Shown: positions 1 to 5,029 of the stretch, piece after piece
Layout of the letters: each line of letters opens with the position of its first letter
Position numbering within the stretch: position 1 is the stretch's first letter
Assembly: GCA_011049795.1 (NCBI GenBank)
Contig: DRHD01000339.1
Location: forward strand, 1-10,271
DNA from: Porticoccus sp.
Lineage (GTDB): Bacteria; Pseudomonadota; Gammaproteobacteria; Pseudomonadales; Porticoccaceae
DNA: 10,271 bases
Reading direction: 5' to 3'
Notes under the pieces: model-generated
The model's database searches: none
Seen by the model: only the letters and a program-made list of their open reading frames with translations
What the model was told of the DNA's origin: nothing
Position numbers and translations under genes: made by a program

Positions 1-1041
1 ACCGGCGACCACCCGGTGACCGCCCTGAGTATTGCCAGGGAAGCAACAATCGCGGACTCAGAGCACGATATCGTCACCGGCCCGGAACTGAAGAAGGCCG
101 CTAACGATGCCGCCGTGGATCAACTCACCGCCGAAGCCCGAGTCTTTGCCCGGGTGGAACCCCAGCAGAAACTCGACATCGTCGAATCTCTAAAGCGCAA
201 CGGACACTTTGTTGCCGTCAGTGGTGACGGAGCCAACGATGCCCCGGCACTCAGGGCTGCCCACGTCGGTGTCGCCATGGGCAAGCAGGGCACCGATGTC
301 GCCCGGGAAACAGCCGATCTGGTGATTACCGACGACAACTTCGCTTCTATCGTTGCAGGCATTGAAGAGGGTCGCGTCGCCTACGCCAATGTGCGCAAGG
401 TGATCTTCCTGTTAATCTCCACCGGGGCGGCGGAAATTGTGCTGTTCACCCTGGCTTTGATGACTAACATGCCTCTGCCTCTGCTGGCGGTACAACTGCT
501 GTGGCTGAACTTGGTGACCAACGGCATCCAGGATGTGGCGCTGGCCTTTGAGCCCGGTGAGGGCAATGAACTCAAGCACCCGCCCCGCGATCCCCAGGAA
601 CCGATTTTTAACCGCATTATGGTGGAGCGGGTGATTGTTTCCGCCCTGGTGATGGGCGTGATGGCCTTCGTTATATTCAGGGCACTACTCGACTTGGGCA
701 TAGACATCGACGAGGCCCGCAACAGCACGCTGTTACTGATGGTGTTGTTCGAAAATGTCCACGTCTTTAACTGCCGCTCCGAAACCCGCTCTGCCTTTCG
801 CCACAACCTACTACGTAATCCCCTGCTGCTATTCGGCACCCTCACCGCCCAGGCGATTCATATCGGTGCCATGTATACACCCTGGCTCAAGGATGTGCTG
901 GCAGTGCAGCCGGTGTCGGCAGAGCACTGGCTGGAGTTATTGGCCTTGGCGTTAAGCCTGTTGGCTGTGATGGAATTACACAAGTGGTTTTGGCGGCGGT
1001 TTGTGTTGGCCTCAGGCGTGACGAAAATGGAGAGAGAGTAA
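1..1041 (+). CDS. Cation-transporting P-type ATPase (P2-like), C-terminal part
   Basis: This is the 3' part of an integral-membrane ATP-driven cation pump; the gene starts left of the window, because the frame is open from base 1 and the first residues read TGDHPVTA, a conserved P-domain motif of P2 ATPases. The visible 346 residues hold the hinge motif GDGANDAPAL (about residues 75-84 of this fragment), then the M5-M10 membrane helices. M5 reads LLISTGAAEIVLF and M6 reads LWLNLVTNGIQDVALAFEP. The phosphorylation motif DKTGT and M1-M4 lie outside. Against SERCA-type Ca2+ pumps, M6 keeps N and T of NxxTD but has N for D, and M5 has G where N is expected but keeps E, so the transported ion cannot be named. 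The gene is visibly GC-richer than most of the window. The GTG at 16 is an internal codon, not the start. Family assignment is firm; the substrate is open. Confidence 0.93.
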   Translation, partial: TGDHPVTALSIAREATIADSEHDIVTGPELKKAANDAAVDQLTAEARVFARVEPQQKLDIVESLKRNGHFVAVSGDGANDAPALRAAHVGVAMGKQGTDVARETADLVITDDNFASIVAGIEEGRVAYANVRKVIFLLISTGAAEIVLFTLALMTNMPLPLLAVQLLWLNLVTNGIQDVALAFEPGEGNELKHPPRDPQEPIFNRIMVERVIVSALVMGVMAFVIFRALLDLGIDIDEARNSTLLLMVLFENVHVFNCRSETRSAFRHNLLRNPLLLFGTLTAQAIHIGAMYTPWLKDVLAVQPVSAEHWLELLALALSLLAVMELHKWFWRRFVLASGVTKMERE

Positions 1042-1170
1042 CCAGTGTCATGGTCTGTGATACGGCTCTGGGTGGCCCGATACTGTCGTTGCATGTGGTT
1101 TGGTGATTTTACTAACCAGATCTTCAGTGCGGGTAATTTCCTCATCTGTCACGGAATTACGAGCCGCAAC

Positions 1171-1250
1171 ATAACAAGGCAATTAAAAATCGCCCACAGA
1201 AAAACGCAGGCTGGACTCGCTATCGCTAGCCTTTTATTGCGGCGTTAAAC
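1171..1250 (+). other. Solitary attC-like integron recombination site
   Basis: The right end reads GCGGCGTTAAAC, containing GTTAAAC (1244-1250), an exact match to the attC core-site consensus GTTRRRY. The left end reads ATAACAAGGCAATT, with AAC in the expected inverse-core position (the seven bases ending there fit RYYYAAC except for one). The two ends are imperfectly complementary: TAAC pairs with GTTA, then after three unpaired bases GCAATTAAAA pairs with CTTTTATTGC with one extra base in the left arm, which resembles the extrahelical base of folded attC sites. The centre can form a further GGCT/AGCC stem. Length, 80 bp, is normal for attC. No integrase gene or second attC is visible, so this would be an isolated site, possibly from a cassette inserted at a secondary target. 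Identification is by structure only. Confidence 0.5.
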
Positions 1251-1278
1251 AAACTGTAATTTCTAATACCCGAGACAG

Positions 1279-1327
1279 CGAAAAAATCGGAAAAACAGGG
1301 TGTTTATGTTTTTCCTTCGGTTTTTCG
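1279..1327. repeat. Imperfect inverted repeat (49 bp)
   Basis: A perfect 9-bp stem (GGAAAAACA at 1289-1297 with TGTTTTTCC at 1307-1315, 9-base loop) is extended by a 7-bp outer stem (CGAAAAA at 1279-1285 with TTTTTCG at 1321-1327) across a small internal loop. There is no T-run after it on the plus strand, so it is not a typical intrinsic terminator. It could be a transcript-end hairpin, a mobile-element end or a protein-binding palindrome; the sequence does not decide. Confidence 0.45.
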
Positions 1328-1421
1328 TGTTGCCTGCATTCTTCAGCGTCATTGTTTACGGCCGGGAGTGACTCGCCACCTACAGTTTTCAATACACCCC
1401 TAAAATCTCTCCATTCCTGTA

Positions 1422-1470
1422 TTAAAAGTCCTATTACAATTAGAGTTATATATATCTAAAGGACTTATAA
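1422..1470 (+). promoter_or_regulatory. Candidate resolvase operator/res-like inverted repeat
   Basis: The arms TTAAAAGTCCT (1422-1432) and AGGACTTATAA (1460-1470) are inverted copies matching at 10 of 11 positions, with 27 bases between them. They sit directly in front of the resolvase gene and enclose an AT-rich stretch with TATATATA-like -10 material. Serine resolvases bind inverted half-sites upstream of their own gene, both for recombination and for repression, so this is a plausible subsite. The spacing is wider than in a classical 28-bp crossover site, so the role is inferred. Confidence 0.35.
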
Positions 1471-1473
1471 GGC

Positions 1474-1731
1474 ATGTTAAAAGGGCAATTGATGGGGTAT
1501 GCAAGGGTAAGCACACAGAGCCAGAGCCTGAATAACCAGAACAGTCGATTAACCAAATACGGCGTTCAAATGCTGTTCGTAGAAAAGTTTAGAGGTAAAG
1601 ACTCGGGTAGGTCACAGTTACGGGCAGCGTTAGATTATGGTCGTGAAGGTGATGCTTTGGTCGTTACCAAGCGGGACCGACTAGCTCGTTCCGCAGATAT
1701 TTGTGTTAGCCATGAAAGCAATCATCCATAA
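1474..1731 (+). pseudogene. Truncated serine recombinase/resolvase (catalytic domain stump)
   Basis: The 85-residue product reads like the start of a Tn3/gamma-delta-type resolvase: GYARVSTQSQSLNNQ with the nucleophile Ser13 (in ARVST), a GKDSGRSQLRAALDY segment, and the TKRDRLARS motif carrying the catalytic arginines. After LARS the sequence stops resembling the family (ADICVSHESNHP, then stop). The long E helix and the C-terminal helix-turn-helix are missing, because full-length members have about 180-200 residues. It should therefore be unable to bind its site. Two starts are possible: ATG 1474, or ATG 1492 with AAAAGGG six bases upstream, which gives MGYARVST, a usual resolvase start. 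The last 20 bases overlap the hydrolase gene. The truncation suggests a deletion or insertion that joined the hydrolase to a resolvase-bearing element. Confidence 0.85.
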
Positions 1732-2728
1732 AATTACAAGCTGGTGGCACGATAAATATGTTGAGCCTCATCAGCAGAAAGTGCTTGCAGAAGAACCAGA
1801 AGGCGATGAGATTAAACGCCCTTGGTTAGCAAAACTTATTTTTTCATTAGGATCACCCTGGCTAAAAACGTGGCCCCTTTTGTTAATGCTGTTGCTTGTT
1901 GCTTGTTGCCTGATGCCCGTCACCCAAAGTGTTGCTGACGATCGTGAATCAACAATTTGCGGTTTTTTCAAAGAGCGATTTCTCTTTTATCTGTGGAGCT
2001 CTATGGCACCCGAGCCCGATAAAAGTCGTCTCTCTGGAATACCTAACATCGAAGAAATCACATTTACAACATCAGATAACAAACGGCTAGTTGGCTATAA
2101 ATATCGAGCACATGATAGTGATGAAAATCCTGTAGCGGCGAAAGGATATATTTTAATGGCGCTTGGAAATGCCATGATTGCTGAACAAATCATCAGACAC
2201 TTAAGGGTGTTCTCTGTAAAAGGATACGATATTTACATTTATGATTATCGTGGATACGGAAAGTCGGAAGGCTTACGCAGAATAAATGCATTCATTGAGG
2301 ACTATAAGGAAATCACACAAGACCTGAACAATAAATATGATAAAAAATTTCTTTACGGGGTCTCAATTGGTGGAGTTGTCATTTTAAATGTTATTGGGTC
2401 TGGCGCCGTATTTGATGCCGCGGTTATAGATTCAAGCCCTAGTCGTCTATCAGACAATGGCTGCCCAGCTCGTATTGACCCAATTAATAATCTCCCTTTG
2501 AATTCTAGCAAGCTGCTAATTATTACTGGTGGAATGGATCAAGTTTTGAATGATGATATGACGAAAGAGTTACGTATTGAGGGTCAAAAAAGAGGCGCTA
2601 CGGTTTTTACAGGTAATAATTTTGCCCATCCATTTATGGATCAAAATCGTGAAACGCACTTGAAACGAATGAACTTGATCAAAGAGTATTTAATTGGGGA
2701 AAAGAAGGCCTCCATAGAGGAACACTGA
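1712..2728 (+). CDS. Alpha/beta hydrolase with N-terminal membrane anchor
   Basis: A 338-residue serine hydrolase by motif. From the ATG at 1712, residues 1-50 are Trp- and charge-rich, then a hydrophobic segment (about 53-69, WPLLLMLLLVACCLMP) could be a membrane anchor or late signal sequence; it contains a lipobox-like LVAC at 62-65. The core shows DYRGYGKSEG (178-187), typical of the BEM46/FrsA-like branch, the nucleophile elbow GVSIGG with Ser218, a candidate acid Asp276 in GGMDQ and the candidate catalytic His306 in FAHP. The enzyme probably hydrolyses an ester or amide at the cell envelope; the substrate is unknown. Its start overlaps the resolvase stump by 20 bases and no strong ribosome binding site precedes it, so translation may be coupled. 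GTG at 1703 (three codons upstream) and GTG at 1781 are alternative starts. The gene is clearly AT-richer than the flanking ATPase and YlxP genes, which suggests recent acquisition. Confidence 0.8.
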   Translation: MKAIIHKITSWWHDKYVEPHQQKVLAEEPEGDEIKRPWLAKLIFSLGSPWLKTWPLLLMLLLVACCLMPVTQSVADDRESTICGFFKERFLFYLWSSMAPEPDKSRLSGIPNIEEITFTTSDNKRLVGYKYRAHDSDENPVAAKGYILMALGNAMIAEQIIRHLRVFSVKGYDIYIYDYRGYGKSEGLRRINAFIEDYKEITQDLNNKYDKKFLYGVSIGGVVILNVIGSGAVFDAAVIDSSPSRLSDNGCPARIDPINNLPLNSSKLLIITGGMDQVLNDDMTKELRIEGQKRGATVFTGNNFAHPFMDQNRETHLKRMNLIKEYLIGEKKASIEEH

Positions 2729-2871
2729 TGACGTAGGAAATATCACATTAATAGGTATCTTTGATATTTTTTAGTGCCTATCTATAGGCCACTATACAAG
2801 GTGCACTGGCTGGCCGACAAATGTCCGCTTTTGGTGAGCTGAATCTGGTCAACGCGGGCAGGTGATACCCC

Positions 2872-3168
2872 ATGAGCGATCAATCTTACTTCGTCACTCT
2901 TCTGACCATTGAGCTGTTGATCCCCCATGCCCAATCTCTCAAAGACAAGCGACGCGAGGTGCGGGGACTAAAGGATCGCATCCGCAATAAATTCAACGCC
3001 TCTGTGGCAGAGGTGGGGTATCAGGACAAATGGCAACGGGCCGTCCTGGCTGTCTGCCTTGTGGGTAGTGGCAAGCGCCAGTTGGTGGCCGATACCGCTC
3101 GAATTCGTACCCTTTGCGAAGAGGCCGCTGACGTCGTGATCACGGCCATCGACCAGCAGTGGCTGTAA
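2872..3168 (+). CDS. YlxP-like DUF503 protein
   Basis: A 98-residue cytoplasmic protein with the signature of the DUF503/YlxP family: an N-terminal beta strand (TLLTIELLIP), then HAQSLKDKRREVRGLKDRIRNKFNASVAEVGYQDKWQRAVLAVCLVGS, which is nearly the whole family consensus. Length agrees with the family (about 90-100 residues). The function is not firmly established; in many bacteria the gene lies near translation genes such as rbfA and infB, but not here. The ATG at 2872 has CAGG about nine bases upstream. High GC content matches the ATPase, so this is probably old host sequence on the far side of the acquired resolvase/hydrolase block. Confidence 0.9.
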   Translation: MSDQSYFVTLLTIELLIPHAQSLKDKRREVRGLKDRIRNKFNASVAEVGYQDKWQRAVLAVCLVGSGKRQLVADTARIRTLCEEAADVVITAIDQQWL

Positions 3169-3225
3169 TTCGCGATGGACTGTCGCTTGTCAAATATTTG
3201 GGGCTAGAGTAACAACCCTTGGTTT

Positions 3226-3231
3226 TATAAT
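3226..3231 (+). promoter_or_regulatory. Possible -10 element (TATAAT) upstream of the unknown gene
   Basis: An exact TATAAT lies in the spacer after the YlxP gene, in the right orientation for the plus-strand gene starting at 3395. No good -35 box is seen 16-18 bases upstream and the leader would be about 160 bases, so support is weak. Confidence 0.2.
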
Positions 3232-3325
3232 TTACATTGATAAGTTCAATGACCGCAATTGGCACAAAGCGGCCGTTCGGAGTTGTGGCTCTTAACAGGT
3301 AAAAGGTGAAACTTGATCCCGCTGA

Positions 3326-4840
3326 CTACGCCATCACCTCGATTTCCAGCGTAATTTCTGGACTAGAATGTAAGTGGTTGCAGGAGAACATTTCTTGATT
3401 AAATCGGATGATGTGCGCGAGATCGCCGAGCCTGTGCTGATTCAGGCACTGCTCGATCTCGGCTGCTCTATTGTGCACCGCAACCCCCAGGGGACTCTGG
3501 AGTTGAGGGGGAATGACTTTATCATCATGCTCAGTGATATCTGGCTGACCATCTACCATGGCGGAATCAAGAATCTCGAGAGCTGCAGTCACCTCCACCT
3601 GAAGCGAGGTCTCTACCGTTACGCCGAGATTCTTGAAAATGGGGCGTGTCCCACCATTGGGTTCTGGGTTCAGCAGGATAGAAGCGACGGTATCGGTGTC
3701 GACCGGGAACCCTCCCTGGCCTTCTACTTTCCCCCTTTCTATCGCTGGCAACAGGGGAAAAAAACTCTCATTCCGGAAAACCAACATCGTTACAGGGAGT
3801 GGGTTGCCCAGTATGGTTGCCGGTTCCGACTGGTGAATGAATAAGTGCTCAACCGGAAGAAAAACACGCCAGTATTTTTGCATGTGCAGGTCCACCTCTT
3901 CAGCCCACGCCATAATGCCGCCCTTGAGATTGACGGGCTTGGTAAAACCATGCTGCAACAATAAATCACACACCTGAGCTGAGCGACCCCCAGTTTTACA
4001 ATACACGATGATTTCTTCGTCCCGGTTAAGATCGTTCAAATGCAAGCTAACATCCTGCATGGGGATGTGGAGGGAGTTCTCAAGTCGGCAAATTTCGCGT
4101 TCGAAAGGTTCGCGTATATCCAAAATTGCCGGCGTTTCGCCTTTATCCTGGCGTAGCTTGAGAGCCCGCACGGAGATTTCTTCATACAGGGGCATTTCAG
4201 GTTTAGCTGGAATACCACAGAACTGCTGATAGTCGATGAGCTCGGTTATGTTAGGTTGCTCACCACATAAGCTGCACTGGGGATTTTTGTGCAGTGTCAG
4301 CTCCTCAAACTGCATCAGCAGCGCATCGTAAAGTAGCAGTCGTCCACTCAGAGTTTTTCCGATACCGGTAATGATTTTGACGGCTTCTGTTGCCTGAATA
4401 CTGGCGATAATGGCCGGCAACACACCCAGCACCCCACCTTCTGCACAGGAAGGGACCATGCCCGGAGGCGGTGGTTCGGGGTAGAGACAGCGATAGCAGG
4501 GGCCGCCCAGATAATTGAATACTGAGGCCTGGCCCTCAAAGCGGAAAATACTGCCGTAAATATTGGGTTTATTTAACAATACGCAGGCATCGTTAACCAG
4601 GTAACGGGTGGGAAAGTTGTCGGTACCGTCAATGATGAGATCATAGTCTTTGATGATATCCAGCGCATTTTCGACATTCAATAGTGTTTGATAAGTTTGA
4701 ATCTGGGTGTTGGGATTTAGCTCGCGCATGCGTATTGCGGCGCGTTCAGCTTTGTTCAGACCGATATCGCTAACACCAAAAATAATTTGCCGTTGCAGGT
4801 TGGTTTCATCCACATCATGATTTAAAGGGGTCGGTGACAA
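3326..4840 (-). pseudogene. MoeB/ThiF-type adenylyltransferase-rhodanese fusion, truncated
   Basis: Intact relatives adenylate the C-terminus of a ubiquitin-like sulfur carrier (MoaD/ThiS type) and transfer sulfur to it through the rhodanese domain. Seen here, numbering from TTG 4840: DETNLQRQ (11-18), K30, DGTDNFPTRY (71-80), zinc ligands CYRC (115-118) and CSLC (189-192), the catalytic Cys132 in PSCAEGG, and a rhodanese domain (about 220-318) with active loop CKTGGR (Cys281). The first ~55-65 residues with the GxGGLG ATP-binding loop are absent. The frame begins inside a palindrome (4822-4882), is stopped upstream at 4853-4855, and no missing part is found beyond it. At the other end, family members usually stop just after a VDxxxxKY-like end, seen as VDLHMQKY; here a TGG (3869-3871) continues the frame for 180 codons, antisense to the 3395-3844 gene. 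The credible homologous part is therefore 3872-4820. Probably inactive as an adenylyltransferase; the rhodanese domain is intact. Confidence 0.8.
3395..3844 (+). CDS. Hypothetical protein, unknown function
   Basis: I do not recognise this 149-residue protein. The frame extends up to GTG 3374, but TTG 3395 is preferred because AGGAG (3382-3386) lies eight bases before it; the product then starts MIKSDDVREIAEP. It looks like a folded, soluble, non-secreted protein: an amphipathic N-terminal helix, alternating strands (GTLELRGNDFIIMLSDIWLTIYHGG), a motif-like SHLHLKRGLYRYAEIL (about 65-80), a PTIGFW strand, an aromatic FYFPPFYRWQQGKKTLIPENQ segment (about 110-130), and a final YREWVAQYGCRFRLV. 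No signal peptide or membrane segment is seen. The gene lies wholly antisense to the extension of the minus-strand moeB-like frame. The good ribosome binding site, the protein-like pattern and the fact that this frame ends 24 bases before the expected end of the moeB-like domain favour this as the real gene here. Confidence 0.6.
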   Translation: MIKSDDVREIAEPVLIQALLDLGCSIVHRNPQGTLELRGNDFIIMLSDIWLTIYHGGIKNLESCSHLHLKRGLYRYAEILENGACPTIGFWVQQDRSDGIGVDREPSLAFYFPPFYRWQQGKKTLIPENQHRYREWVAQYGCRFRLVNE

Positions 4841-4882
4841 ACAAGAATGGTATTAACTATCAATTGTCACCGAACCCTTTAA
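4822..4882. repeat. REP/MITE-like palindrome at the moeB-like breakpoint
   Basis: Arms of 19 bases, TTAAAGGGGTCGGTGACAA (4822-4840) and its inverted copy at 4864-4882, match at 18 of 19 positions around a 23-base centre. Such single palindromes with a GGGGTC core are typical of REP-like elements moved by RAYT (Y1) transposases, and the C-terminus of a RAYT is present at the right edge of the window. The palindrome occupies the place where the N-terminal coding part of the moeB-like gene is lost, so it probably marks the rearrangement. It supplies the TTG at which the broken frame would start. Confidence 0.7.
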
Positions 4883-4904
4883 CCCCCTCATGTCTCAGTC
4901 ATAA

Positions 4905-4923
4905 ACGGCCTCAGAACGGCCGT
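4905..4923. repeat. Small GC-rich hairpin
   Basis: ACGGCC (4905-4910) and GGCCGT (4918-4923) form a 6-bp stem with a 7-base loop in the divergent spacer between the moeB-like gene and yheS. No T-run follows, so a terminator role is not supported. Confidence 0.3.
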
Positions 4924-4955
4924 GAGCACCGGCAAGCTATTGTGGCTAACTATCG

Positions 4956-4984
4956 TTGCCGACGATCCAACTAAACCTATGCTA
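4956..4984 (+). promoter_or_regulatory. Candidate yheS promoter
   Basis: TTGCCG (4956-4961) and TATGCT (4979-4984) are 17 bases apart, each matching sigma-70 consensus at 4 of 6 positions. The overlapping TATTAT (4983-4988) could instead be the -10 but lacks a matching -35. It lies 45 bases before the yheS start. Confidence 0.3.
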
Positions 4985-5029
4985 TTATCGCGCGCCTTTA
5001 ATACCCTGCTGGATACCACTTAATTCACC

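Larger units (their letters stand above)
1042..1473. other. Intergenic spacer between ATPase and resolvase
   Basis: No convincing protein gene is seen here. The spacer holds an attC-like structure (1171-1250), a long imperfect inverted repeat (1279-1327) and the inverted repeat and putative control region of the resolvase (1422-1470). Short open frames on both strands in 1045-1250 lack a clear ribosome binding site and overlap the attC-like structure. Base composition changes from GC-rich to AT-rich across the spacer, consistent with the edge of an acquired block. Confidence 0.5.

Noticed and set aside
1048..1182. Minus-strand frame with a TTG start whose peptide (VTDEEITRTEDLVSKITKPH part) looks somewhat protein-like
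   Set aside because: Too short, no ribosome binding site, overlaps the attC-like site and matches no family I recognise.
1045..1248. Plus-strand open frame of 67 codons after the ATPase
   Set aside because: No ribosome binding site, an unlikely composition rich in Arg/Cys/Trp, and it runs through the attC-like structure; not supported as a gene.
1279..1327. Intrinsic terminator of the ATPase gene
   Set aside because: The stem is AT-rich and no U-run follows; it is also about 240 bases beyond the stop codon.
2745..2790. A second attC or transposon end after the hydrolase gene
   Set aside because: Only a short, poor inverted similarity (around AATAGGTATC and GTGCCTATCT) and no core-site motifs.
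3326..3868. A novel C-terminal domain on the MoeB-rhodanese protein
   Set aside because: It is the antisense of a plus-strand gene with a good ribosome binding site, and it starts just after the usual end of the family.
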